A stretch of DNA of 64,000 nt from Xenorhabdus stockiae (lineage in GTDB: Bacteria > Pseudomonadota > Gammaproteobacteria > Enterobacterales > Enterobacteriaceae): positions 1 through 64,000 of the forward strand of contig NZ_NJAJ01000027.1 in assembly GCF_002632825.1 (NCBI RefSeq), read 5' to 3'. The position numbers and the translations under genes were made by a program. Positions 1 through 10,547 of the stretch are shown one piece after another. Every line of letters begins with the position of its first letter. Position 1 is the first letter of the stretch. Under the pieces are notes generated by a model, which was given only the letters and a program-made list of their open reading frames with translations, had not been told where the DNA came from and did no database searches.

Positions 1-112
1 CTAAGATCTGGCTGTCAGTAAAACGTGACTTTTTCATAAGATTTCGATCTCCTCTGCTACATTAAGCGTATGAGAAAATTCTACTTATGGACACTCCGGC
101 TTTTAGGGGGGA

Positions 113-538
113 TTACCGAATAAGAATCATATTTGGTGATAATGAAATAGAGCTCCCCCATTCATTCACTTTTTTTGTTGTATAATTTACTATCAAAGGT
201 GCAATTCCCTCCACATCAACATTCTTATCCGTATAAGCATGAACCGTATAGCTAATTGAAGTATTTGATGACAATTTATCATCAACCTCCAATGTAAATA
301 TAGCTTTCCCAGAGGTATCATCAATGAGCTTCCAGTCCTCTTTCTTTTTTACCACTATATTATTATTTGGAACATCTATTGTGATACTTTTAATAGACTT
401 AACCTGTGGTGATTTCACTGTTACAACTAGATATATATGTTGCCCAACAATAACATCAGCACCATCAGGTATAGATACAGTAATAGGTGACGACTCTTCT
501 TTTTTCTCAGATAAAACTATATTATTATCAATATTCAT
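113..538 (-). CDS. Small Ig-like domain protein, possible relative of the large Ig-repeat proteins
   Basis: This is a 141-residue protein with no signal peptide or membrane segment. Its first half is beta-rich; the stretch around residues 18-45 (IPDGADVIVGQHIYLVVTV) resembles the N-terminal domain of the large proteins at 56629-59346 and 59521-61278 (SVPNETTVIYGQQFYLDVTL in the first). Like them it is preceded by a good Shine-Dalgarno (AAGGTGG about 5 nt before ATG). It ends after about one domain, so it is either a single-domain family member or a truncated copy. Function is unknown. Seen: length, motif and RBS. Inferred: family membership. Confidence 0.6.
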   Translation of the reverse strand: MNIDNNIVLSEKKEESSPITVSIPDGADVIVGQHIYLVVTVKSPQVKSIKSITIDVPNNNIVVKKKEDWKLIDDTSGKAIFTLEVDDKLSSNTSISYTVHAYTDKNVDVEGIAPLIVNYTTKKVNEWGSSISLSPNMILIR

Positions 539-1050
539 ATTACCACCTTAAAATAATTTAGTATAAACCCAATAAAATAAAAAACATCATATTCAATATA
601 AGAAAACCATAAAACACTTTAAAGAAATAGAAATTATTTTGATAATGAAAAATAGTTATCACCTGAAAATACAATCACAAAAGTTAAAATACTACCCTTA
701 CAACAAAACCTGTCCGTCATTAATATAGAACAAAAGAATTAATTCACTACATATCAAATAGTTAATAAAATTCCCAAAGTAGCCATACTCTCAAAACCTA
801 ATAAAAGTGATATTTTACGAAAAAAGTGTTAACAATATGTTGCATTTATTTTTATTTGATGATTATAATAAGTATTAGTTTTAATTAATCTAAAAAATTT
901 CAGTCCTAATAACATACTCTACTATTTATCTCAGCCACTCAGTAATAAACTTTCAAAAAAAATAAAAACCGTAGCTACTTATACGATCATTCTATTATGT
1001 TGAAATTAATACAGGGTAATTAAAAAAATAATATTTTTACAGGGAAAATC
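539..1050. other. AT-rich intergenic region
   Basis: About 510 bases, very AT-rich, with stops in all frames and no convincing gene or strong hairpin. It must hold the promoters of the divergent flanking genes, but I cannot place them reliably. Confidence 0.5.
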
Positions 1051-2406
1051 ATGCAAAAAACTGCCTTGTTGAACGATATAAAGTATCTTTTTTTACTATC
1101 AACCCCAATCATAGTAACGCAGCTTACCAGAATAGCAATGAGTGCCGTGGATGTTATCGTATCAGGCCACTACTCGACAAATGCGCTCGCTGCCGTATCG
1201 CTAGGGAGTAGTATTTGGTTCCCCATCTTTGTATTGGGTTTTGGCGTTATTCTGATGCTATCAGCTGATGTTGCTAAACTTCGGGCAAATAATGATATCG
1301 AAGGCATTAAAGAGTGTGTTAATAACTACATATCTGCCGCATTGATTTTATCTATTCCTATTGTTGTCTTCTTATTATTAGCGGTTCAACTTTTATCGCT
1401 TATTGGTATTGATGAAGATGTTGTACACATCACAAAAGGTTATATTACAGCTATGGCATTTGGTGTACCGGGTGTGATGATATTCAATGTTTTTCGTTCT
1501 TTGTTGCAAGCACTTGAAAACACCAAAGTTGCGATGTATATCTCTATTTTTGCTCTTATAGTCAATATACCTTTAAACTACATTTTCGTTTTTGGTAAAT
1601 TTGGCGTACCAGAAATGGGCGGAGTAGGAGCAGGGATCACAACTGCGATTATCAACACTCTCAGTGCTATTTTACTGATTATCTATTTTTTACGGAAAAA
1701 AGAATATGAAAAATACAGATTTAGATTATCTCTAAAACTCAACTCAGGATTAAAAAGATTGTTTTTGATCGGTATCCCAAGTGGATTAGCACTCTTTGTT
1801 GAAGTGATATTTATTGATGCCATTTCACTTGGCATTGCAACCTTAGGTACCGTATATATTGCAGCCAATAATATTATGATTATCATATCATCCATGATAC
1901 TAGCTATTAGCGGTGGATTTTCTGCTGTCACAACAGTAAAAATAAGCTACTTGAGTGCTAAGAAAGATTATTCATCAACACTAAGATTTAGTTTACTCTC
2001 TTTAATATCTACTACATTGATTACCCTTATACTAGGAATTATGTTTTTTCTTTATGCTGAACATATTATCAGTTTATATACAAAAGATATTCTTGTAATA
2101 AAGATAGCTCTCGGAGTAATCGTCTTTTTATTCTTATTTCAACTATTTGACTCTATACACTCCATATTATCAGGCATTTTACGTGGGTTTCATGAGACAA
2201 AAATAGTTTTCTATGTTCCTCTCTTCGGTTATTGGTTTATTGGCGTCCCTTTGGCTTTTACATTAGGGTTAACAGACTTGATAACAGAGAAAATGGGCTT
2301 GATTGGCTTTTGGTATGGGCTTGTTTTTGGCTTATTAACAAACTGTATCACTCTATCAATCGTATTAGCTCTCAAATTTAAGAGAATACTTAAACATGCA
2401 TCATAA
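1051..2406 (+). CDS. MATE family multidrug/sodium antiporter
   Basis: A 451-residue inner-membrane protein with about 12 hydrophobic segments, the usual MATE length. The N-terminal half has the family pattern of a first helix ending PIIVTQLTRIAMSAVDVIVSG and an FRSLLQALENTKVAMYIS loop; the second half repeats the fold (ILSGILRGFHETKIVFYVPL). MATE proteins export cationic drugs or metabolites in exchange for Na+ or H+. A ribosome site AGGGA lies 6 nt before ATG. It stands alone, followed about 80 bp later by a VOC-fold gene on the same strand that may be cotranscribed. Which substrate it moves cannot be told from sequence; NorM/DinF-like subgroups are both possible. Confidence 0.9.
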   Translation: MQKTALLNDIKYLFLLSTPIIVTQLTRIAMSAVDVIVSGHYSTNALAAVSLGSSIWFPIFVLGFGVILMLSADVAKLRANNDIEGIKECVNNYISAALILSIPIVVFLLLAVQLLSLIGIDEDVVHITKGYITAMAFGVPGVMIFNVFRSLLQALENTKVAMYISIFALIVNIPLNYIFVFGKFGVPEMGGVGAGITTAIINTLSAILLIIYFLRKKEYEKYRFRLSLKLNSGLKRLFLIGIPSGLALFVEVIFIDAISLGIATLGTVYIAANNIMIIISSMILAISGGFSAVTTVKISYLSAKKDYSSTLRFSLLSLISTTLITLILGIMFFLYAEHIISLYTKDILVIKIALGVIVFLFLFQLFDSIHSILSGILRGFHETKIVFYVPLFGYWFIGVPLAFTLGLTDLITEKMGLIGFWYGLVFGLLTNCITLSIVLALKFKRILKHAS

Positions 2407-2484
2407 ATTTTCGTATAGATTTATGACCATGTAAAAAAGTTTAACGTTAAGTATCATCTCACTAACCTTTAAAGGTAAATCAAT

Positions 2485-2862
2485 ATGTTAGTTAATATTC
2501 TCAGTGATGACTTGATAAGCACGAGGGATTTATTTGTTAACTTATTGAAATTTAGTATTGAATATGAATCCTGCTGGTTCATCTCCATGTCTTCTGAATC
2601 AAATGAGCAAGTTTCTGCATTTTTAAAAACAAGTGAATTTATTCCTAAAGCATATCAACAAGCTTGCCAAGGCGTAATTATCACCTTTGTTGTAAAAAAT
2701 ATTGACGCTTATTTTGAAACAGCCAAAACACTTAAGCTGGATATTATAGAACCACCGCGTGACTTACCTTATGGGCAACGGCGCATGTTAATCAAGGATA
2801 AAAGTGGTGCATTAATCGATATTTCATCACCGATAGCGCCACTTGATCCAACTTACGGTTAA
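2485..2862 (+). CDS. VOC (glyoxalase/bleomycin-resistance) fold protein
   Basis: 125 residues, the usual size for a single vicinal-oxygen-chelate protein. The N-terminus (residues 1-25) has the phase ISTRDLFVNLLKF typical of the first beta-alpha unit, and the C-terminus PYGQRRMLIKDKSGALIDISSPI matches the closing strand, where a metal ligand usually sits in 'D..G..I.I..P'. Members are lyases, dioxygenases or drug-binding proteins; nothing shows which. Lies 78 bp after the MATE transporter on the same strand, so a shared transcript and a role in resistance are possible but inferred. Converges tail to tail with ypeB with no gap. Confidence 0.75.
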   Translation: MLVNILSDDLISTRDLFVNLLKFSIEYESCWFISMSSESNEQVSAFLKTSEFIPKAYQQACQGVIITFVVKNIDAYFETAKTLKLDIIEPPRDLPYGQRRMLIKDKSGALIDISSPIAPLDPTYG

Positions 2863-3078
2863 CTAAGATTTCTTCAGTGGCTTTACCAGTGAATCCAGCC
2901 CTTCAATCTTAATTGCAAGGGTCATTTCCATTAGTGCCCCTAGTTTGCCTTGTGGAAATTCTCCCTTACGGGAAAACCAAAGCAAATATTCTTCAGGAAG
3001 GTCAATTAACATTCTTCCTTTATATTTTCCAAATGGCATTACCGTATTAGCAATTTCCAATAGGTTTTCTTTATTCAT
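2863..3078 (-). CDS. ypeB: DUF3820 protein YpeB
   Basis: 71 residues, close to E. coli YpeB in length and in the motif MPFGKYKGRMLIDLPEEYLLWF. The family (DUF3820, putative quorum-sensing-regulated virulence factor fold) has no established biochemical role. In enterobacteria the gene sits next to ligA and nupC, as here, which supports the call. The stop codon abuts the stop of the convergent VOC gene. Confidence 0.93.
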   Translation of the reverse strand: MNKENLLEIANTVMPFGKYKGRMLIDLPEEYLLWFSRKGEFPQGKLGALMEMTLAIKIEGLDSLVKPLKKS

Positions 3079-3104
3079 TCTTTAAGCCTTTTTCTTTATG
3101 TAAA

Positions 3105-3131
3105 AAAATGGCATCTGTAAGATGCCATTTT
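3105..3131 (-). terminator. Rho-independent terminator downstream of nupC
   Basis: A perfect 12-bp stem (AAAATGGCATCT / AGATGCCATTTT) with a 3-nt loop. It is symmetrical with A and T runs on both sides, so it could work in both directions. It lies between the end of nupC and the start of ypeB. Confidence 0.88.
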
Positions 3132-3158
3132 CATTCTGAAACACAAGTCACTGTGAAT

Positions 3159-4349
3159 TTAAAAACTCATTACCAGTCCGGTGATGGCTGCGGACAGGAA
3201 ACTCACCAATGTTGAACCAAACAACAGTTTCAGACCAAAACGTGCAACAGTATTTCCCTGTTTTTCATTCAATCCCTTGATAGCTCCGGCAACAATTCCG
3301 ATAGAGGAAAAATTGGCAAAAGAAACCAAAAATACCGACAGAATTCCTTTTGAACGCTCACTCAATTGCCCGGCAATTTCCTGTAAACCCTGCATAGCAA
3401 CAAATTCATTAGAAACCAGCTTAGTCGCCATGATGCTACCTACTTTCAATGCTTCATCACTAGGAATACCAATGATCCAGGCAAACGGATAAAAAACATA
3501 ACCCAAACATTCCTGAAAGGTAATGCCAAAGATAATATCAAAGACAGCATTGATAGCCGCAATCAGAGCAATAAAACCAATCAGCATGGCCGATACGATC
3601 AATGCTACTTTGAAACCCGCCAGAATATATTCACCGAGCATTTCAAAGAAACTTTGCCCTTCATGCAAGTTGCTCATATGAATATCCCCTTCACTTTTAA
3701 CAGAGTAAGGGTTGATGAGAGACAGAACGATAAAGGTGCTGAACATATTAAGTATCAGAGCTGCAACCACATATTTTGCATCCAGCATCGTCATATAAGC
3801 ACCCACGATGGACATAGATACTGTAGACATCGCGGTTGCTGCCATGGTGTACATCCGGCGTTCAGACATTTTGTCCAATACATCTTTATAAGCGATGAAA
3901 TTCTCTGACTGGCCCAGAATCAATGAACTGACTGCATTGAAAGATTCCAGTTTCCCCATACCATTCACTTTGGAGAGCACTGTACCAATAGCACGAATGA
4001 CAATCGGCAGAATTTTAATGTGCTGCAGAATACCAATCAGGGCGGAAATAAAGATGATAGGACAAAGTACGTTCAGGAAGAAAAACGCCAGTTTTGCGTC
4101 AATCATACCACCGAAAACAAAGTTAGTACCTTCTGCGGCATAAGACAACAAGTGAACAAACAGGTTGTCAAATCCTTTGACGATCCCTAGTCCGGCATTC
4201 GAATTCAGGAAGAACCACGCCAGAACAAGTTCAATAACAAGTAACTGAATAATATACCGGACCCTTATATCCTTCCGGTTATTACTCGCCAAAATCGCCA
4301 GGCCACCAATGAGCACTAAAGCGAGGACAAAATGAAAAATATGAGACAT
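3159..4349 (-). CDS. nupC: Nucleoside:proton symporter NupC
   Basis: 396 residues from the start [18 protein letters not shown], chosen because it matches the NupC N-terminus and has GGAGT 7 nt upstream; an upstream in-frame ATG would add 27 unsupported residues. It is a concentrative nucleoside transporter of the inner membrane. Conserved blocks are visible: [28 protein letters not shown] (substrate-binding region) and [10 protein letters not shown]. In the family it imports pyrimidine and adenine nucleosides with protons. The upstream region has a CRP-like palindrome, fitting the CRP/CytR control known in E. coli. Confidence 0.95.
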   Translation of the reverse strand: MSHIFHFVLALVLIGGLAILASNNRKDIRVRYIIQLLVIELVLAWFFLNSNAGLGIVKGFDNLFVHLLSYAAEGTNFVFGGMIDAKLAFFFLNVLCPIIFISALIGILQHIKILPIVIRAIGTVLSKVNGMGKLESFNAVSSLILGQSENFIAYKDVLDKMSERRMYTMAATAMSTVSMSIVGAYMTMLDAKYVVAALILNMFSTFIVLSLINPYSVKSEGDIHMSNLHEGQSFFEMLGEYILAGFKVALIVSAMLIGFIALIAAINAVFDIIFGITFQECLGYVFYPFAWIIGIPSDEALKVGSIMATKLVSNEFVAMQGLQEIAGQLSERSKGILSVFLVSFANFSSIGIVAGAIKGLNEKQGNTVARFGLKLLFGSTLVSFLSAAITGLVMSF

Positions 4350-4413
4350 AAAAGGAACTCCAAATCTGACGAGGTGCAAATTTATAACCGCATTTCGTAA
4401 TACACGATAATAA

Positions 4414-4433
4414 ATCGTGACAATTATCACATT
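4414..4433 (-). promoter_or_regulatory. CRP-like site upstream of nupC
   Basis: CGTGA-CAATTA-TCACA at 4416-4431 matches the CRP consensus TGTGA-N6-TCACA at 9 of 10 core positions. A weaker second half site (TCACA, 4480-4484) lies about 50 bp further out. This arrangement recalls the tandem CRP sites with CytR between them at E. coli nupC. Binding is inferred. Confidence 0.65.
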
Positions 4434-4522
4434 AATTCATTATGTAAGAGGCAACAAAACCTAAATTTAGCAAACCGGATCACATTTTTAACCAAAACAT
4501 GGCTATCATGCATGCAAATTAT

Positions 4523-4551
4523 AGGCGCTACGGAAACCTCAAATAGCGCCT
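4523..4551 (-). terminator. Hairpin downstream of ligA
   Basis: AGGCGCTA / TAGCGCCT form an 8-bp stem just past the ligA stop; on the ligA strand it is followed by an AT-rich run. Probable but weak Rho-independent terminator. Confidence 0.55.
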
Positions 4552-4575
4552 TTCTGAAGATTACGTCCCTACTTG

Positions 4576-6615
<2,040 letters not shown>

Positions 6616-6627
6616 TCACCAGAGATG

Positions 6628-6655
6628 AAAAACCCCCGACTGAGTGAGCGGGGAT
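6628..6655 (-). terminator. Terminator-like hairpin carrying the left copy of a 17-bp direct repeat (candidate attL)
   Basis: 6628-6644 (aaaaacccccgactgag) is repeated exactly at 11027-11043, the zipA terminator. Both copies form CCCC/GGGG hairpins followed by a T run on the minus strand. The copies flank the P2-like remnant, so they may be the attachment core. This copy lies only about 20 bp upstream of ligA and points at it. Confidence 0.55.
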
Positions 6656-6706
6656 AAAGCAGTCCTTTATACAAGGGCTGCTATTATGTTTCAATAGTTT
6701 ATGAAT

Positions 6707-7309
6707 CTATCGGGGCGCTATTGATGCCCATGTTTCCCCGATAATGTGGATTGGAATGTGGATACATCCCCTTAGTGGATTAAACTTGATCGCATCCAAT
6801 TGATAATCTCGAGCAAAATGCGCATAGGTCATAGTTTGCTGAATGCTGGCATGCCCCATTATCTTCTGTAAGGTTAATATATTTCCTCCATTCATCATAA
6901 AATGGGCAGCAAAAGTATGTCGCAAAACGTGCACTGTTTGACCAACAGGCAGGTCTGGTTTTATCTCTTTCAGCATCTTTCTGTAAGATTGATAATTAAC
7001 ATCAAATAAGAGACCTGACTGTTTAGTCTTAACCGCCCCCATTACTTCATCAGAAATAGGGAGAGTTCTGTGTTTACCATTTTTTGTTTCAGTAAATGTA
7101 ACACGATTATGCAGCATGTTTTCCGCCTTTAACTTAGTAACCTCTCCTCACCTTGCGCCAGTGTTTAAACATAGAATCGTTAAACGCCAAGCATCATCAG
7201 TAATCGAATTCAATAATGCAGCAATCTCTGATTCAGTAAGATAAGACATCTCCGGCGTTTTTTCCTTGAGCGGTTTCATGCCCTTGATTGGATGAGTTCC
7301 TTTATCCAT
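6707..7309 (-). pseudogene. P2-like phage integrase, 5'-deleted and interrupted by a stop
   Basis: One reading frame from 7309 to 6707 encodes the catalytic half of a P2-type tyrosine recombinase: KEKTPEMSYLTESEIAALL, then TGAR (first catalytic Arg), HVLRHTFAAHF (His-x-x-Arg), IMGHAS and MTYAHFARDY (Tyr). The frame is broken once by TGA at the codon after LNTGAR, where relatives have Trp (TGG), so a single G to A change is likely. The N-terminal arm-binding part (about 130 residues) is missing and the deletion junction lies near 7309. An internal ATG at 7117 could give a 136-residue C-terminal piece, which could not recombine DNA alone. Confidence 0.88.
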
Positions 7310-7547
7310 GCATGATAAGTGGCATAGAACGTTTTATTCCTCACGATGTTCAGGCGATAACGGCGAGAAGGCTTATAAAAAGTTCTTTACCTTAAACCGA
7401 GTCAAGGGAGAACCGGCTTTTTTCGATACGGTGACGTTATTTGATGATGTTGAATGTCGCTTAGATGAGGAACGGATTCGTAACATGTGGTCACCGCAGG
7501 CATTTGAAGAGCTGTTTTTATGCCGCTTGCCTCATCCACGTTGGTAA
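7308..7547 (+). pseudogene. 3' fragment of an unrecognised phage gene
   Basis: A 79-residue open stretch that begins exactly at the deletion junction with the integrase and has no ribosome site, so it is probably the 3' end of a longer gene. It is 19 bp ahead of the next phage gene on the same strand. The tail DTVTLFDDVECRLDEERIRNMW is acidic. By position in a P2-type right arm (between int and cos) it belongs to the early operon around gene A, but I do not recognise it. Confidence 0.4.
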
Positions 7548-7565
7548 TCAAGGAAAATAAACGCA

Positions 7566-7898
7566 ATGGCGAAATCCCCCGCAGAACGCAAAGCCACCCA
7601 ACGTCAACGCCAGCAGGAAGCTGGCGTCACCAAAATAGAATTGCTGGTTGATAATCAAGAACTGGACATGCTGAAACGCAATTGTGAACTGAGACGGCCG
7701 GGACGCGATCCCTATGACGTAGTTGAATATCTCGCACTACTTATCCGCAAAGACGATGCGGAATTACGTCAGGCAATAGAAACACTGGCAGCACAGCAAT
7801 GTCAAAAATGTGGTGATGCACTTCCGGTGACAGAATGCTGCCTGTCTGGTGATTCAGCCTGTTGGGCAACTTTGGGCTGGCATGAAGTTAAATTGTGA
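7566..7898 (+). CDS. P2-like phage early-region protein with a Cys-rich C-terminus
   Basis: 110 residues. The N-terminus (MAKSPAERKATQRQRQQEAG) is basic and helical; residues 35-60 (ELDMLKRNCELRRPGRDPYDVVEYLALLI) look like a short dimerisation or DNA-contact domain; the end holds CxxCG...CC...C, a candidate zinc site. Proteins of this shape recur in P2-like prophages of enterobacteria near gene A; I recall the family but not a function. Intact, with a plausible RBS (AAGGA about 13 nt upstream, weak). Confidence 0.65.
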   Translation: MAKSPAERKATQRQRQQEAGVTKIELLVDNQELDMLKRNCELRRPGRDPYDVVEYLALLIRKDDAELRQAIETLAAQQCQKCGDALPVTECCLSGDSACWATLGWHEVKL

Positions 7899-7988
7899 TG
7901 GTGTGACATGTCACGACACTGCTATTTTCTCCGTTTTTGATGGACGGAAAGCAAGTTAGCATGAGTAATACTATTCACATTGAAAAAA

Positions 7989-8342
7989 TTATGTCCAAAA
8001 GCGCCGAACACTTTCAACGGCGGCGCTTATGTTATCGTAATGCGGATTTGTGCTGCTTATTACCTGAAACAGAGGATTCCATACACCGGGATGACCGGGG
8101 CGACCTGCATAATTAGAATATAGTGTTCTTTCATTATTGGAGCCGGGGGCAGTACAGTACTGTAAATCAAATAGTTGACTGTCTATAAAGTGAAGTCTTA
8201 ATCGTGGGTATCTATTGCCAGTCGTGTTCGGAATGTAAGTGATTTCCTGAGAGTTAACAGAATTCCAAAATCTATTATGTTCACTCATTTCGAGTTCCAT
8301 AAATGCATTGGAAAATTCATTTCCACTTCCTGCTCTAAGCAT
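7989..8342 (-). CDS. Hypothetical cargo protein of the P2-like remnant
   Basis: 117 residues, no signal peptide, rich in Asn, Ser and aromatics (RYPRLRLHFIDSQLFDLQYC; ISSTNPHYDNISAAVESVRRFW). I do not recognise it. It lies on the opposite strand between the early region and the cos-like site, where P2-like phages carry accessory (moron) genes such as immunity or toxin genes. Its A+T richness compared with the flanking phage DNA supports separate acquisition. Confidence 0.5.
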   Translation of the reverse strand: MLRAGSGNEFSNAFMELEMSEHNRFWNSVNSQEITYIPNTTGNRYPRLRLHFIDSQLFDLQYCTAPGSNNERTLYSNYAGRPGHPGVWNPLFQVISSTNPHYDNISAAVESVRRFWT

Positions 8343-8850
8343 AATATCACCTTAAGCATTACGGATAATTATGAATAAATGTAGTTCAAACTAACCCAAA
8401 AAACGTAATAGATTTTACTTTCAGATGTAATAGATTTTACTTGCATAAAACGGCCTATTCTCCGCACCAATCCGCAAGATCAAACAAGGATCACCTACCC
8501 CGCCAAGCCCCAGTACTGACGCGCTTCAAACGATCCCGTGCAGGTGCATAAAAAGCACTGAATTTAGTGAGCAGGCGCGGCGGGGTCACGACTGCGCGCA
8601 GCGGTGTTTATTAGCCATGCCAACCACCAAAAAATCAACATGACGAAACGTGAGAACGTAGAAACACATTGAGCCTGACTCACAATGACAGACGTGTGTT
8701 TTTGTGGCGATAGCAGGTTTAAATCTCAAACGAGCATATTGTGATGATATTTAGCCCATTGTCAGTATTGATAATAACGTCATGTTTTGAAATCCTGATG
8801 ACTATTAGAATAATCAGGGCAATACGTTGCGAGTAGAGGGAATAAGAGTT
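8343..8850. other. Gene-free stretch with P2-type cos core
   Basis: Holds the cos-like core described separately at 8574-8585, its pairing partner at 8497-8504, a small hairpin CACTGAATTTAGTG, and AT-rich flanks. No coding region is supported. Confidence 0.5.
8497..8600. other. Candidate cos region of the P2-like prophage
   Basis: GGCGCGGCGGGG at 8574-8585 differs by one base from the first 12 bases of the P2 cohesive end as I remember it (GGCGAGGCGGGG). ACCCCGCC at 8497-8504 can pair with GGCGGGGT at 8579-8586. The place is right: in P2 cos lies between the gene A/cargo end and gene Q. Basis is motif memory plus position. Confidence 0.5.
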
Positions 8851-9297
8851 ATGACAATAGAAAAAAGGGTTGGAATGATTTTAGTGTCATTAGTCGCTTT
8901 AATAATGGGCGGGGTGACAGTCTTTACTTCAGGTAGTGAGCTGATAGCGGCGTTGAGGATGGAAGACCAGGTGAAATCCTCTTATGTCATGTTCGCGCTT
9001 ATTTTTTTCTCGCCATTCATGCTGTATGTTTTTCTTTTGTTAATCTATCTGGGCATCACTTACAAACCAGCAGAGTTAGAAAAAGTCAGAAAAAAGAAAA
9101 AAAAGAAACAATCACCAACACTATACGAGCGGATTATGATTTTTGTTCTCGCCATTGCCTTTCTCGGGCTTGTCGTGAGTATTCCGCTATCTTGGTATAT
9201 GCATTTCAGGTTGCTGGATGCCGGGTATGTGGTCTGCGAGAATAAGTATGGAAAAGGAGCAACCCGGTATGCGAAAGAAAAAGAACGCTGTCACTGA
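8851..9297 (+). CDS. DUF1240-like membrane protein
   Basis: 148 residues from the ATG at 8851, which has GAGGG about 10 nt upstream; a TTG start 24 bp earlier is less likely. Three hydrophobic segments: about residues 8-26, 47-68 and 96-118, with a very basic loop (VRKKKKKKQS) between the second and third. The shape resembles DUF1240 proteins frequent in Photorhabdus, Xenorhabdus and Proteus, sometimes linked to phages; function unknown. Its stop codon is inside the stem of its own terminator. It sits where the phage structural genes should begin, so it may be a cargo gene left after their loss. Confidence 0.6.
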   Translation: MTIEKRVGMILVSLVALIMGGVTVFTSGSELIAALRMEDQVKSSYVMFALIFFSPFMLYVFLLLIYLGITYKPAELEKVRKKKKKKQSPTLYERIMIFVLAIAFLGLVVSIPLSWYMHFRLLDAGYVVCENKYGKGATRYAKEKERCH

Positions 9298-9328
9298 ATT
9301 TATCAAATTCACACTCAGTGACAGTTTT
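9288..9328 (+). terminator. Rho-independent terminator of the DUF1240-like gene
   Basis: CTGTCACTGA / TCAGTGACAG is a perfect 10-bp stem followed by TTTT. The TGA stop codon of the gene lies within the left arm. Confidence 0.8.
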
Positions 9329-9335
9329 ATCAGGA

Positions 9336-9785
9336 TGCCATGCGATGAGGGAATTAGTTACCGGTGTCTCGGCCAGCTGGCTGAATACCCGTGAACCGAA
9401 GTAGAAAACCCCGATAACGGTCAAGCGTCGGAAACGCAAAGCCACACCGCAGAAAAAAGAAGAAAAACAGGGAGATTATCTGGTCGGCAGTGAAGGGAAT
9501 GTGTTCATCATGAAACACACCTACGCCAACAAGGCCAATGTTGAGCGAGCCGCCAAAGCCGAGTGGGAGAAAATTCAGCGCGGTGTCGCTTCGTTCTCTA
9601 TCCAACTGGCAAAGGGTAGGCCGGAGCTGTTACCGGAAATGAAAGTCCGGGTCAGCGGCTTTAAACCGCAAATCGACGGCACCGACTGGACGCTGGTCAC
9701 CGTCACACACACCTTAAATGATAGTGGGTTAACTTCTGCTTTAGAACTGGAAGTGAAAATATCGGATGCTGACATGGGCGTCTGA
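9336..9785 (+). pseudogene. P2 late control protein gpD, C-terminal remnant
   Basis: The frame encodes the end of a P2 gpD/Phage_GPD protein: RELVTGVSASWLNTREPK, then a TAG at 9402-9404, then a Lys/Arg-rich linker and KHTYANKANVERAAKAEWEKIQRG, ending in the typical VTHTLNDSGLTSALELEVKI. Full-length gpD (about 380 residues) is a baseplate hub protein. Only the last 150 codons remain and one is a stop; the in-frame ATG at 9501 could give a 94-residue piece. The adjacent ogr gene is in the normal P2 order (D-ogr). Confidence 0.88.
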
Positions 9786-9849
9786 TTTGTTATAATCGAG
9801 CCATCGCCTAACACAGCTGGCGCTTTCCTGATTTTGAGGTACTCACATT

Positions 9850-10050
9850 ATGATGAGATGCCCCCTTTGCAGCCATGTGGCCCATACACGCAGCAGTTTT
9901 GAACACACCACCGAAACCAAAGAACGCTATAACCAGTGCCAGAATATCAATTGCGGTGCCACGTTCGTCAGCCATGAAACCTTTGTCCGCTGGGTGGCTA
10001 AGCCAACGTTAGTTGAGTTTGCCCCGCCACATCCTGAAAAGGGGCAGTAA
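9850..10050 (+). CDS. ogr: Ogr/Delta-type late-gene activator
   Basis: 66 residues with the Ogr zinc site: Cys4, Cys7, then QCQNINC (MRCPLCSHVAHTRSSFEHTTETKERYNQCQNINCGATF spans the zinc fold). Ogr activates P2 late promoters through the RNA polymerase alpha subunit. Length and motif agree with P2 Ogr (72 aa). Intact, although the late operon it would control is gone; it could still act on late promoters of a co-resident P2-like phage. RBS GAGGT about 12 nt before ATG. Confidence 0.93.
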   Translation: MMRCPLCSHVAHTRSSFEHTTETKERYNQCQNINCGATFVSHETFVRWVAKPTLVEFAPPHPEKGQ

Positions 10051-10084
10051 ACGGTCATGTGCTTTGATAGCCCTTAAAATCATT

Positions 10085-10110
10085 AGCCCCTTATTATTGA
10101 GGGGCTTTTT
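10085..10110 (+). terminator. Terminator after ogr
   Basis: AGCCCC / GGGGCT stem with a TTATTATTGA loop, followed by TTTTT. Confidence 0.85.
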
Positions 10111-10159
10111 GCATTACCCTTCCGTTTATTCAAGTCGTTGCCCCGAAATTTACTCAATC

Positions 10160-10195
10160 AACAAGATTGTTCTTTTTTAAAACAACATTGTTGTT
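10160..10195 (+). promoter_or_regulatory. Paired palindromic operators upstream of the toxin-antitoxin genes
   Basis: Two related palindromes, AACAAGATTGTTCTT (10160-10174) and AACAACATTGTTGTT (10181-10195), 21 bp apart (two helical turns). The second is nearly perfect. Placed 70-105 bp before the antitoxin ATG, they fit autoregulation by the antitoxin or the complex, as in RelBE/ParDE systems. Confidence 0.6.
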
Positions 10196-10267
10196 TTAGT
10201 CGGCTATGCTAATATGACAACACAAATGACAACATATTTTGAAATGATAGCGATTAAGGGGGAATGA

Positions 10268-10546
10268 ATGGAGACGATTCATTTTCGTATTGATGAAGAA
10301 ACCAAACGCTTAGCCATGCAAGCGGCCAAACGTCAGCAAACAGACTTAACAAAGCTAATGAGACAAAAAGCCGAAGAATTGGCAAATGAAGAACGTGAGT
10401 ATCAAAAGAATACCCATGCTTACTGGTTAGAAGCGGAAATTGAAAAAGCGATTGACCAATGTGAAAACGGGTCAGCTCACTTTATTGATGAGGCTGAAAG
10501 CCAGCGCCGGATGGCTCTACTGCGTACTAAGCTGAGCAGGGGATAA
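10268..10546 (+). CDS. Antitoxin of a RelE/ParE-type toxin-antitoxin pair
   Basis: 92 residues. The N-terminus METIHFRIDEETKRLAMQAAKRQQTDLTKLMRQ has the ribbon-helix-helix pattern (a beta strand HFRI then two helices), followed by a charged C-terminal tail that would wrap the toxin. The RBS AAGGGGGA lies 5 nt before ATG. It ends two bases before the toxin starts, so the pair is translationally coupled. RHH antitoxins bind operators upstream, and two palindromes are present there. Confidence 0.85.
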   Translation: METIHFRIDEETKRLAMQAAKRQQTDLTKLMRQKAEELANEEREYQKNTHAYWLEAEIEKAIDQCENGSAHFIDEAESQRRMALLRTKLSRG

Positions 10547-10547
10547 A

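Noticed and set aside
8460-8640. Folded GC-rich region in a P2-like prophage as a retron msr-msd
   Set aside because: There is no reverse transcriptase gene nearby, and the sequence and place fit a cos region better.
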